Origin: Planctomycetota bacterium
Lineage (GTDB): Bacteria > Planctomycetota > Planctomycetia > Pirellulales > Thermoguttaceae
Direction of reading: 5' to 3'
Length of the DNA stretch: 12,501 nt
Assembly (NCBI GenBank): GCA_018897395.1
Contig: JAHIKV010000083.1
Coordinates: forward strand, 1 to 12,501
Part shown: piece after piece, positions 1-6,549 of the stretch
How the letters are laid out: every line of letters begins with the position of its first letter
Numbering within the stretch: the stretch's first letter is position 1
Made by a program: the position numbers and the translations under genes
Notes under the pieces: generated by a model
What the model saw: only the letters and a program-made list of their open reading frames with translations
The model's database searches: none
Told to the model about the DNA's origin: nothing

Positions 1-429
1 CCGTCTTGGAATTCCCCTACCGCGTCGCCTTCGGAGAATAGACGAGTTCGCGCAAATGTAGTGGAAACTTTGGCCAAAAATCGAACGTAAGTCCTTTGCT
101 ATCAACGAATCGACTCCCACAACTCCGTAACTTGGGCTAGCGCGGACTCGATTCCGGTGCGAGAGGATGTTCCGCACCACGCAGCACAGCAGTGTCCGCA
201 ACTTGGCCGACCGATTCGCCACCCAGCGTACCAGCAGCCGTTGCTCCCACAGCGCCTCGAACGTTTCCGAGGCCACGTCTTCGGCGTCGTCCAGGTTTCG
301 GGCGCCCCGGCGCAACGAGAAACGGCAGATCGGCCCCCAATAGTCCTTCAGGAAGTTCTGCCAGTCTTCCTCGGCGCCGCCGGAGGTCAGCCGCTGGATG
401 AGAGTCAGACGCGTCTGCGGAAAGCCCAT
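1..429 (-). pseudogene. Sigma-70-like (ECF-type) RNA polymerase sigma factor, N-terminal fragment
   Basis: The minus-strand frame opens at ATG 429-427 and stays open to the window edge. Residues 1-97 read like planctomycete sigma-70-like factors: 'FPQTRLTLIQRL' at the N-terminus, then 'FLKDYWGPICRF', 'LDDAEDVASETFEALW' (sigma region 2 core) and 'KLRTLLCCVVRNILSHRNRVRA'. Such proteins direct core RNA polymerase to particular promoters. After about residue 97 (near position 139) the translation loses family character, becomes low in complexity and the DNA becomes more AT-rich, so the C-terminal half with the region 4 DNA-binding domain appears to be missing. The start lies 13 bases after the L25 stop and has no clear Shine-Dalgarno; the frame is also open upstream. 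It most likely is a truncated remnant. Because the frame reaches the edge, an intact gene with an unusual C-terminus cannot be excluded. Confidence 0.6.
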
Positions 430-442
430 GAAGAAACTCTCG

Positions 443-607
443 CTAGGAGTCGTCCTCGGCCTGCGTCGGGTTGTCCTCGGCCACCGACGGCACGCACTCC
501 AGGCCGTGCCCGTAAAGGACCGCCGGGATTCTGCCCGCGCGGCGAAGCCGCCGGTTGTGGCGTTTCCCTTGGGTCTGACGTGGTTCAACAGCCAACTGTG
601 TCGCCAT
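443..607 (-). pseudogene. rplY: Ribosomal protein L25 (Ctc/TL5 family), internally deleted remnant
   Basis: This 54-codon frame starts at ATG 607 behind a TAAGGA ribosome-binding site and ends at TAG 443. Its first ~35 residues match the L25 N-terminus closely: 'MATQLAVEPRQTQGKRHNRR' followed by 'RIPAVLYGHG', the conserved GKR..RRLR..G.IPAVLYG signature. L25 binds 5S rRNA in the large ribosomal subunit. Full proteins are about 95 residues (short form) or about 200 (Ctc form). Here the sequence passes directly from 'LYGHG' into an acidic tail 'LECVPSVAEDNPTQAEDDS', which resembles the acidic C-termini of Ctc-type proteins, so most of the 5S-binding domain and the beta domain is missing. It lies downstream of a prs remnant, the usual prs-rplY order. 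The N-terminal identity is certain to my eye; the internal in-frame deletion is an inference, and a working L25 gene should exist elsewhere. Confidence 0.75.
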
Positions 608-640
608 GGGCGTCCTTAGAGCGAGTGCGCAGAACGACTC

Positions 641-656
641 CTCCCCCTTTGGGGAG
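641..656. other. Short hairpin between prs and rplY remnants
   Basis: CTCCCC, a CTTT loop and GGGGAG form a perfect 6-bp stem in the space between the prs remnant (stop at 777) and the L25 start (607). It is not followed by a T-run on the minus strand, so a terminator role is not supported. The rest of this 170-bp spacer shows nothing I recognise. Confidence 0.3.
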
Positions 657-776
657 AATCAGTTATTTTCCCGTAAACTTGGAGAAATGCAAGTCCTGGT
701 GTCGGAAATTTCCCATTTCCGCGGCAATTCCGCCAGGCACGCCGGAAACTCACCGGCAAAGGACGCAATTTCCCTC

Positions 777-905
777 TCAAACGAACAGCCGGCTGACCGA
801 CTCGTTGCGGTGAATCCGCTTAATGGCCTCACCCAAGAGGGGGGCGATGCCGAGAACCGTGAGCTTCGGAATCTGTTTCTCGGGCGGCAGTGGGATGGTG
901 TCGGT
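777..905 (-). pseudogene. prs: Ribose-phosphate pyrophosphokinase, C-terminal 42 codons only
   Basis: Read on the minus strand, this stretch encodes 'TDTIPLPPEKQIPKLTVLGI' followed by 'APLLGEAIKRIHRNESVSRLFV' and TGA at 779-777. This is the PRPP synthetase C-terminus: 'vTDTIPL', then 'vlsvAPLLaEAIrRIH..eSVS.LF'. The enzyme makes phosphoribosyl pyrophosphate from ribose-5-phosphate and ATP and is normally about 315 residues. Here homology stops at position ~905; the codons beyond read LRSGSL and then hit a stop, and no start codon exists. About 270 residues including the catalytic parts are absent, so this is a nonfunctional remnant. Its position just before an L25 remnant preserves the common bacterial prs-rplY order, so the two are probably relics of one operon. 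Confidence 0.82.
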
Positions 906-1345
906 TAGGCTCCCCGAACGCAACCCTCTTCAAACAAACTCTCGCGCCTCCGATCACTGCAACATACTGTAGCACAACACCTTATCGGTTTCAAGTCCCC
1001 TTCGGTAGCCCTCCAAACGAAAGCAACCCGTTACGAAACAACGACAGACGGGTTTACACAGAAAGGGGCTTGGCTGTAAACCCGGAGTCATTCTTTTCGG
1101 GCAACAAAAAAACTGACCGGCGTGTTAACACAAAGCGCGAGCGCGCGAGCGCCGGAGAACTGCACTCGGCCACTTTACCGCCAACCGCAAGCCGCGCTTT
1201 GAACCCCGCTCACGCTGGCCGCGTGGCTCGCCGTGCGCCAAGCCGTGGGCATTGGCACGGGGTAGACCCGGCGCGAAGTTGACGTTGGAGGTCAGCTTCC
1301 ACGCTGGACGGAAGCACCTGCCGATCTGCCGGCCATACTGCCTCC
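906..1345. other. Intergenic region without a supported gene
   Basis: These 440 bases lie between the prs remnant and the stop of the PEP-CTERM gene. I see no coding signal. The open frame that runs leftward from the PEP-CTERM gene to 1125 is only the out-of-frame continuation after the frameshift and is rich in Arg. The stretch contains a 10-bp inverted repeat (1050-1085), a GTGTTAACAC palindrome (1122-1131) and a GCGCGAGC-type low-complexity run near 1136-1152. Directly after the PEP-CTERM stop there is AAGGAGG followed by ATG (minus strand, ATG at 1336), but it opens only a 14-codon frame. Confidence 0.5.
1050..1085. repeat. 10-bp inverted repeat CGGGTTTACA / TGTAAACCCG
   Basis: CGGGTTTACA at 1050-1059 and its exact complement at 1076-1085 are separated by 16 bases. 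On the minus strand it lies about 260 bases beyond the PEP-CTERM stop and is not followed by a T-run, so it is not a convincing intrinsic terminator. GTAAAC motifs recur in the inverted repeat at 11965-12130, but I cannot show a relationship. Confidence 0.5.
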
Positions 1346-3314
1346 TTAGCATGACAGCGCCCCGGGGTTCCGCCGGCGCAGGGCGTGGGCCGACAGAGCG
1401 ATGGCCGCGATGCCGATGAGCACCAGCGTCGATGGCTCGGGCACGGGACTTATCAGCACGTCGTTGCCGCCGCTTAAGCCGCCGGCCGCGGCGTCGGCCC
1501 CGTACCAAATCCACCACTCCAGGTCGTCGTGGACGCCCAGCCACGAGCCGTTGGCGTAGTTGTCGAACTCGCCCCGTGAGGATTCCATTAGTGTCGTTTT
1601 GGACGATCCACAGTTGGGTCTCTTCCGACGAGTCGCCAAAACCTGTCCAATCGAGCGAGAGCGTTCCGCCGAGCGTGGCGTTGTAGTCGCCCGAGCCGCT
1701 TAGCAGCACCTGGTCGTAGCCCGAGCCTGGAGTCGTGCCGGCCAATTCGATCTGGAGTTCGCCGAGCATGTTGTAGTCGCCCTCGACGGTCTGGATGCCG
1801 GTCGAATTGCCGGGGGCGTGGACGCCGCCGATGGTAACATTGCCGCGGACCGTTCCGCCGCCCTTGAGTGTTTTTCCGGCCGCGAGATTGTAGCCGCCGG
1901 AGACCTCCGAGACATCGAACGTCGCCCCATCGGCCACGTCGATCGCCCCGCTGGCCAGCGAGGCCGCGCTGCCCAGCTTAATCGTCCCGGCGCTAATGGT
2001 CGTGTTGCCCGTATAGGTGTTGGCACTGGCGAGGGTCAGCGTGCCGGCGCCTAGCTTGTTTAGCCCACCCGAGCCGTAAAGCCAGCCGGCGAGCGTGACC
2101 GCGTAACCGTTGGTGTCGACGTTCGCATCGCCGCCGGCTCCGGTCAGCGTCATGGGGAGCGTGGTGTTCAGGTTGCCGTTTGCCTTTAGCGTTCCACCGC
2201 CGAAATTGAAGATGGCGTATAAATCACTTGCGACTATCGACGAGACGACGAGCGTACCACCTTGAAGAGTGTAAGTTCCAAAGGGTATCTGGAGAGTATT
2301 GGTTTCGTTGGTTCCGCCAGTCTGCGTGAAAGTTCCGATTCTGCCGGAGCTGGTATCGCCTATCATCTCCATGTTCGCATACAATTGACTAGTTCCGCTG
2401 AGACTGTACATCCCGGTGCCCTCTTGACTGACATAGAGAGTGCCGTGGATAGTATTACTTCCGCCCGTTTGGAAAAACTTGCCACTGGCTTTATCTCCCA
2501 CAAGTAATTCGGACTCCGTGCCGCCTGGAGTGCCCACAACCAGCTCTCCGCCGCTGAGGTTGTACACCCCCGAACCGCCGTTCGAGAGGCGGAGAGTGTT
2601 GGTAATATGGCGTCCGCCCGACTGATTGAACGTGCCCGAACTCAAGGAGGAACCCAACGTACACGAATCGGAGATTAATTGGCCGGTTCCGCTGAGGTTG
2701 TAGGTTCCATTTCCGCTTAGCGTACCAAGGTATAATAAACGTGTTTCGTTGGTTCCACCGGACTGCGTATAAGTTCCAGTGCCATGCTGGACGCCCAACC
2801 ATGTCTCTTCTTTCGTAAAGTTGGTACCGCCGGACTGCACGAAGGTTCCGATGCCTTTGTTGCCGATGAACAAGTAGTCGCTCGACAACTCTCCTCCGCT
2901 TAGGTTGTAGGTTCCCTCGCACCCGGCATCACAGCCGAGGCTCAGGTTTTCGGTGGAGTTGATTCCGCCCGACTGCGAAAATGTTCCCGTACCCAAGGAG
3001 CCAACGAGAGTCTTCCACCCGACATTTAACGCGCCGTCGGTCATTTCGACTGTGCTAGACTTTTCGTTGCCGGAGCCACCGAGATAAAGGTTGAAACAGG
3101 TTTCGTCCAACTGGGTCAATTTTGCGGTTCCGCCATCGCAGATGTAAGCGTCGTCGCTGGAGGTCGGCTCGGTTCCGCCCCAGTTGGCCGGCGTGGACCA
3201 ATCGCCGGTGGTTCCGGTCCAGTAACGATCATCCGCTTGGGACGCCGGAACGAATCCGAAAAGCAGCAAGCAGGGAAGACTAAAAATCAAAATCATCGTG
3301 TAACGGTGCGACAT
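1346..3314 (-). CDS. Secreted PEP-CTERM protein with autotransporter-type beta-strand repeats (frameshifted)
   Basis: The product is a predicted exported surface or matrix protein of about 655 residues. ATG 3314 is preferred over an in-frame ATG at 3353 because AAGGAAG (3322-3329) sits just upstream and the protein then starts with a signal peptide ('MILIFSLPCLLLFGF', cleavage probably after ASQA). The mature start 'RYWTGTTGDWSTPANW' is typical of these proteins. A long region of degenerate ~20-25-residue repeats follows, built from 'GTFxQSGGTN' and 'GTYNLSGGEL' alternations, predicting a beta-helix. Near residues 413-450 lies an autotransporter-associated repeat ('LNKLGAGTLTLASANTYTG'). The end carries 'VPEPSTLVLIGIAAIALSAH' plus an Arg cluster, the PEP-CTERM sorting signal recognised by exosortase. 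That signal is in another frame: one extra base in the C-run 1572-1575 (minus strand ACG GGG C GAG) breaks the frame, and removing it gives 'ILTGEFDNYANGSWLG'. It may be a sequencing error, a pseudogene or a phase-variable tract. Confidence 0.85.
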
Positions 3315-3472
3315 TGTGATGCTTCCTTCATTTTGGGTAATTGGTGATTTCAATCCGCAATCGGCGACCGGAGTCGCCTCCTATCAACCAAGCATTCGCG
3401 CATTTTCAACTTCAACGGATGGCCAAATGTCGAGCGTATGCAAACACGATAAGGACCGGCCCAAATAATACC

Positions 3473-3577
3473 TGGTGGCCTACGCCTATTGCACACCACT
3501 ACACGTTGTATCCAAAAGGCCGAGCGCCTACGGCATCTTGTGGCAAAACCACCCTGTGCAACGAGCGTAGGCCACCA
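3473..3577. repeat. MITE/REP-like inverted repeat element (TGGTGGCCTACGC ends)
   Basis: TGGTGGCCTACGC at 3473-3485 has an exact complement at 3565-3577. After three mismatched bases the pairing resumes with TTGCACA / TGTGCAA, so the two arms pair over about 20 of 23 positions. The 105-bp unit has no plausible protein. It sits upstream of the PEP-CTERM gene and close to the IS. I read it as a small non-autonomous mobile or REP-type element; a structured transcript is an alternative. Confidence 0.6.
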
Positions 3578-3634
3578 TGCGACGGCCGCTAACTCGGTTT
3601 ATTCAGTGTGCCGTGAAAAGGTTTGTTGATTCTA

Positions 3635-3691
3635 GTGGGTGCGAAACCCACCCGGCATCTGGTCGCTCCAGCTGGTAGCAGTCGGAGCGAC
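3635..3691. other. Two adjacent short hairpins
   Basis: GTGGGT (3635-3640), loop GCGAA and ACCCAC (3646-3651) form one hairpin. GTCGCTCC (3662-3669) and GGAGCGAC (3684-3691) form a second, with a 14-base loop. Neither is followed by a T-run. They lie 50-100 bases outside the left end of the IS and could be fragments of another palindromic repeat. Confidence 0.35.
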
Positions 3692-3740
3692 AGTGGAGGT
3701 GACGAAACTGTCGAAGCCTTCGATGACAAAGCGGAACGTG

Positions 3741-4472
3741 TCAACCGGTTTGAGACAACTGCTTTTCGGAATTAGTGTAGCGCGGTAGTGCTATGGCTCG
3801 GGTTTCCGGCCTATCGGCCGGGGGGTTGATCCAGACTTCACGAGGCAACGGCAGCGGTTGGGGTGGCTGGCGGACGAATCGCTCGGGATGCGCAGCATGG
3901 GCTGCCGTGAGCACGGCCTGCCGGGCTGCCAACACGGCCTCGGCTTGACCGAAGTGGACCACCGCCGGCGTCAAGAGCCCCAGCCCCCAGTGATGATGCT
4001 CGTGGTTCTGCCAGTGGAAGAACTCGCCGCAGAAATCCAATGCCTGGTCGAAGCCGGCGAAGCGGTCCGGGAACTCCGGCCGGTACTTCAGCGTCTTGAA
4101 CCGGCTCTCCGAGTACGGGTTATCATCGCTGACGTGCGGCCGACTATGCGACTTCGTGATGCCCAGCGTCGCCGGCAGTTGGGCTACGGTCTGCGAACGC
4201 ATCGACGGTCCACGGTCGCCGTGGATCGTCAGTCGGGCGCCATCCGCAGGATGGTCGCGGACGATGCCCTGCTTGACAACGGTCTCACGGATCAATCGCT
4301 CGGCCAAGTGCGCGCTTTCCCGGTGCGCCAACATCCAGCCCACCACGTAGCGGCTAAAAATGTCGAGGATCACGTACAGGTAAAAGTACGTCCACTTCGC
4401 CGGTCCCAGCAGCTTGGTGATGTCCCAGGACCAGACCTGATTGGGAGCGGGGTAGGGGTAGGGTGCGTCCAT
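3741..4472 (-). pseudogene. IS3-family transposase OrfB, rve/DDE catalytic domain, N-terminally truncated
   Basis: The 243-residue frame carries a complete integrase-core catalytic domain: 'PNQVWSWDITKLLGPAKW' (Asp17), 'LTIHGDRGPSM' (Asp86) and 'DDNPYSESRFKTLKY' (Glu122). The Asp86-Glu122 spacing gives the DD35E arrangement of IS3 transposases. The stop (3743-3741) lies in the terminal inverted repeat, as is common in this family. The normal N-terminal part of OrfB is missing from this frame. A piece of it ('GRYLCSIRTMYRIL..RERRNQ') is readable upstream in a different frame at about 4540-4615, before the inserted palindromic repeat. The apparent start ATG 4472 and the first residues 'MDAPY' are supplied by that repeat. 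Transposase activity is unlikely because the DNA-binding OrfA is also broken. Confidence 0.8.
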
Positions 4473-4936
4473 GACGCACCACTAATTCGCCCCACAATCA
4501 AGAGTAGCGGTGCGTCGGGGACGCACCCTACGGTTCTGGTTGCGCCGCTCGCGGACCTCCCGTTGGCCATCCAGGATGCGGTACATCGTGCGGATCGAGC
4601 AGAGGTATCGGCCCCGGTCTCCCGCTGCTGCCGCCACGTGTTCAAGTGCGACGAGTACAGCCCCTCCAGACGCAACAACACGCCGAGCTGTCCCGGCTGG
4701 GTGCAGCGATCGGCCTCGTGGAGGATGCGGAGCTTGTACTCGGCGGTGAACCGTCGCCGCACGGGCTTCTCTGGAACGGCCGGGTCAGCAATCGGCCGGC
4801 CGTTGCCTGTGGCCGCTCCGGGACCGCCACCCGTCGCGGCGGCGGGGGAGGCGGGCGGAACTCCAGTCGGGCTACGCCCTCCTTCCGTTCCGCCCGCCAC
4901 CACCTGTTCTGTTCCCAACATCCTTGCTTTCTCCAT
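4370..4936 (-). pseudogene. IS3-family OrfA, helix-turn-helix part, with out-of-frame continuation
   Basis: ATG 4936 follows AAGGAGG at good spacing. Residues 1-58 are a low-complexity Gly/Ala/Pro leader. Residues 59-108 are the transposase helix-turn-helix: 'RRRFTAEYKLRILHEAD', then 'GQLGVLLRLEGLYSSHLNTW'. This part binds the IS ends. From about residue 108 (position ~4613) the frame no longer matches the family; the underlying DNA encodes OrfB sequence ('GRYLCSIRTMYRIL') in another frame. The C-terminal part of OrfA, with the usual leucine-zipper/coiled-coil, and the start of OrfB have therefore been deleted. Beyond that the frame runs through the inserted repeat and into OrfB DNA until 4370. 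It is a pseudogene; the same OrfA start is found nearly identical at 12323. Confidence 0.75.
4458..4531. repeat. REP-like double hairpin (GGTGCGTC-N3-GACGCACC pair) inserted in the IS
   Basis: The 23-bp arm at 4458-4480 and the complement of the arm at 4509-4531 agree at 21 of 23 positions. Each arm is itself a hairpin: GGTGCGTC, a 3-base loop (CAT or GGG) and GACGCACC. A 28-base spacer separates the arms. This two-hairpin, inverted layout is that of REP doublets (BIMEs), which in other bacteria are mobilised by RAYT transposases. A third copy of the same hairpin lies at 5038-5056. The element interrupts OrfB DNA between 'RERRNQ' and 'APNQVW' coding sequence, so it arrived after the IS. Confidence 0.75.
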
Positions 4937-5000
4937 CCTTCTACCTCCTTGCCCTCTACTGTAATATCTCAGGAGGCAGTTGTCTCACCCATTATTGGCA

Positions 5001-5077
5001 CGGAGGGGGACGCACCCTACCGGCTCGGGAGTCAAGCGGTGCGTCAAGGACGCACCCTACCGGCTCGGGAGTCTCCG
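5001..5077. repeat. Tandem 26-bp direct repeats enclosing a REP-like hairpin
   Basis: A 26-bp sequence beginning GGACGCACCCTACC occurs at 5008-5033 and again, identically, at 5048-5073, a 40-bp period. Between and overlapping them is the hairpin GGTGCGTC-AAG-GACGCACC (5038-5056), the same core as in the IS-internal element. CGGAG (5001-5005) and CTCCG (5073-5077) bracket the unit. It abuts the right end of the IS, in the space downstream of the minus-strand peptidase gene. Confidence 0.7.
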
Positions 5078-5174
5078 TCTTTGCCAAGACAATACTGCCA
5101 CGCGTTTCACATTGGGCAGGATCGGCAAGGGGCAAGCGGAATATTAGGCATAACCCGCAAACTCGGGTTTTTCG

Positions 5175-6422
5175 CTACTCCGACCCCGTTGCCAGGCGTA
5201 GGGCGATCCGGCACGCCCGGCGGAACTCGTCGAGATAGAGTCGCTCGGAGGTGGTGTGGACGTTTTCCTGGCCACAACCGAGCGTGACGGTGGGTATTCC
5301 CCGGACGGTCATCCAATTGGCGTCCAGCCCGCCGTTCGAGACGGCGCGGACCGGCGTGCCGCCGCACTCCGAAACCGCCTCCTCGGCGGCCAACACGCAC
5401 GGCTCGTCGTCGCGCAAACGGAACGATTCGTAGTCGAGCCGGCCATCGATTTGCACCTCTCCGCGAAGCCCTTCGACGTTGCGGACGCTTCGGGCGGCCT
5501 TCTGAAACGCCTGCTCAATCGCGCGGATGATTCGGCGGCGGAAGGTGGAATTATGGCTTCGCGCCTCGGCCCGCAACAGCACCTCCTCGGTGACGACGTT
5601 GGTGGCCTGTCCGCCGTGGATCACGCCGACGTTGCTTGTGCCCGTCCGGTTGCCCTTCTCGATCCGGCCGTGCCAGCCCTCGCGGTGCAACTGGGCAATG
5701 GCCAGCGAGGCGATGGTAATTGCGCTGACGCCCAACTCGGGCGATACGCCGGCGTGGCTCGCTCGGCCGATGACGCGAATATCCATGCGATAGCCGCCGG
5801 TGGCGGCGACGGTAAGCTTCGAGGCCGGGCCGCCGTCGTAGTTGAACGCCAGCCGAGGATTGCCGAGCAACCCCAGCCGGCCGAATCTCGACCCGCGCAG
5901 ACCGATCTCCTCCTGCACCGTCCATAGAAAGGTCAACGGAGGACGCGGGAGACCGCGGCGGAGAATCTCCAACGCGGCCGAGAGGACCACGGCCGTGCCG
6001 GCGCGGTTGTCGGCGCCGAGGCCGGTGTTTTTATCCGCCGGCACGATGTATCGGCCGCGGCGCACCGGTCGGGTTCCCTCGCAAATCGGCACGGTGTCGA
6101 CGTGGGCCATCAGCAGCCGTCTTTTACCGGGCAGCGTGCCCGGCAGACGCAACACCAAATTGCCGACCTCGCCGCCGGGAGAAAAGGGGACAGGTCCAAT
6201 TTGTGCGCAGCACCCTCCGGGCCGTTCCGGCAAATTGGACCTGTCCCCTTTTCTCCCGCGACGATGTACGTTGTCGAACTGGACGGCGTTTTTCGGCGCG
6301 CCGGCTTTGTGCAACTGCCCGGCGATGTACTCCATCACTTTGTTTTCTCGACCACTCACACCGGGAATGGCCATTAGCTTCAGTACCAGCGACTCGGCGT
6401 CTTTCAGGTATGCGGCGTTCAT
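5175..6422 (-). CDS. M20-family metallopeptidase (PepT-like, tripeptidase type) with palindrome-encoded insert
   Basis: A predicted cytoplasmic zinc exopeptidase of about 415 residues that would trim di- or tripeptides. Visible M20 elements are 'LLMAHVDTVP' (metal His107, Asp109), 'GLGADNRAG' (bridging Asp138), 'VQEEIG' (catalytic Glu171, metal Glu172), 'NYDGG' (Asp196), a dimerisation-domain stretch 'RASHAGVSPELG' and a final metal His in 'GQENVHTTSERL' (about residue 389). All expected ligands are present. ATG 6422 is chosen because 'LVLKLMAIPGVSGRE' then sits where the family begins; an in-frame ATG at 6494 adds 24 atypical residues, though it has an AGGGG upstream, so the start is not certain. 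Residues ~56-83 ('GRKGDRSNLPERPGGCCAQI...') come from a perfect inverted repeat inserted in frame between the 'FDNVHRR' and 'GGEVGNL' segments. It lies 127 bases downstream of pyrG on the same strand and may be co-transcribed. Confidence 0.88.
   Translation of the reverse strand: MNAAYLKDAESLVLKLMAIPGVSGRENKVMEYIAGQLHKAGAPKNAVQFDNVHRRGRKGDRSNLPERPGGCCAQIGPVPFSPGGEVGNLVLRLPGTLPGKRRLLMAHVDTVPICEGTRPVRRGRYIVPADKNTGLGADNRAGTAVVLSAALEILRRGLPRPPLTFLWTVQEEIGLRGSRFGRLGLLGNPRLAFNYDGGPASKLTVAATGGYRMDIRVIGRASHAGVSPELGVSAITIASLAIAQLHREGWHGRIEKGNRTGTSNVGVIHGGQATNVVTEEVLLRAEARSHNSTFRRRIIRAIEQAFQKAARSVRNVEGLRGEVQIDGRLDYESFRLRDDEPCVLAAEEAVSECGGTPVRAVSNGGLDANWMTVRGIPTVTLGCGQENVHTTSERLYLDEFRRACRIALRLATGSE
6176..6258. 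repeat. 83-bp palindromic element, perfect 28-bp arms, inside the peptidase gene
   Basis: The arm at 6176-6203 (starting CGGGAGAAAAGGGGACAGG) is repeated exactly as its complement at 6231-6258, with a 27-base GC-rich loop. Each arm contains the smaller palindrome GGACAGGTCC. GGGGACAGG-type palindromes recall repeats linked to RAYT/REP systems in other bacteria, but I cannot assign a family. It is read through in frame by the M20 peptidase, adding about 28 residues. Confidence 0.9.
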
Positions 6423-6549
6423 TGACGGTTGGATCCATGCGGGGTTTGCAAGGGGGAAAGCCGATAATTTACCAGAATCGCCGCCGATTGTCACCCGTCC
6501 CCTGTTGTCAATTCGTGTGGTGAGAAATGGAATAGCGTCAAAGTCTCAA

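Larger units (their letters stand above)
3315..3738. other. Intergenic region upstream of the PEP-CTERM gene, rich in inverted repeats
   Basis: I see no gene here; the plus-strand frame at 3341-3592 is encoded largely by a palindromic element. The region should hold the promoter of the minus-strand PEP-CTERM gene; a weak TTGAAA (3409-3404) with TGATAG-like spacing is the only candidate I found and I do not annotate it. Structured sequences are the inverted repeat at 3473-3577, a GTGGGT / ACCCAC hairpin with a GCGAA loop at 3635-3651, and GTCGCTCC / GGAGCGAC arms at 3662-3669 and 3684-3691. Confidence 0.5.
3739..5000 (-). mobile_element. IS3-family insertion sequence, copy 1 (degenerate)
   Basis: The element is transcribed leftwards. 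The inner core of its ends is a shared inverted repeat TGAGACAACTGC (3751-3762, and its complement at 4976-4987). Homology between copies continues outward to TGTCAACC at 3739 and to the complement of TGCCAATAATG at 5000, so I set the ends there. TG/CA ends suit the IS3 family. Bases just beyond (CGGAAC on one side, CCCCTCC on the other) are also shared between copies, so the true ends could be a few bases farther out. I could not find a convincing target duplication. The body holds an OrfA helix-turn-helix part and an OrfB DDE part, but the centre is deleted and a 74-bp palindromic repeat lies between them, so this copy should be unable to transpose on its own. Confidence 0.8.

Noticed and set aside
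157..813. Long plus-strand open frame (218 codons)
   Set aside because: It overlaps the minus-strand sigma, L25 and prs remnants, which have clear family signatures; its product is Arg/Pro-rich with no motifs.
1125..1571. Arg-rich C-terminal part of the uninterrupted 742-codon frame of the PEP-CTERM gene
   Set aside because: Composition changes sharply after the C-run at 1572-1575, while the other frame gives a proper PEP-CTERM ending; it is the out-of-frame continuation.
3858..4964. 368-codon plus-strand frame across the IS
   Set aside because: It is antisense to the DDE transposase and helix-turn-helix and has no recognisable domain.
4458..5077. CRISPR array candidate from repeated GGTGCGTC...GACGCACC units
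   Set aside because: Only three irregularly spaced hairpins, two inverted relative to each other, with an IS end between them and no uniform spacers.
5256..5927. 223-codon plus-strand frame
   Set aside because: Shadow of the M20 peptidase on the opposite strand in high-GC DNA.
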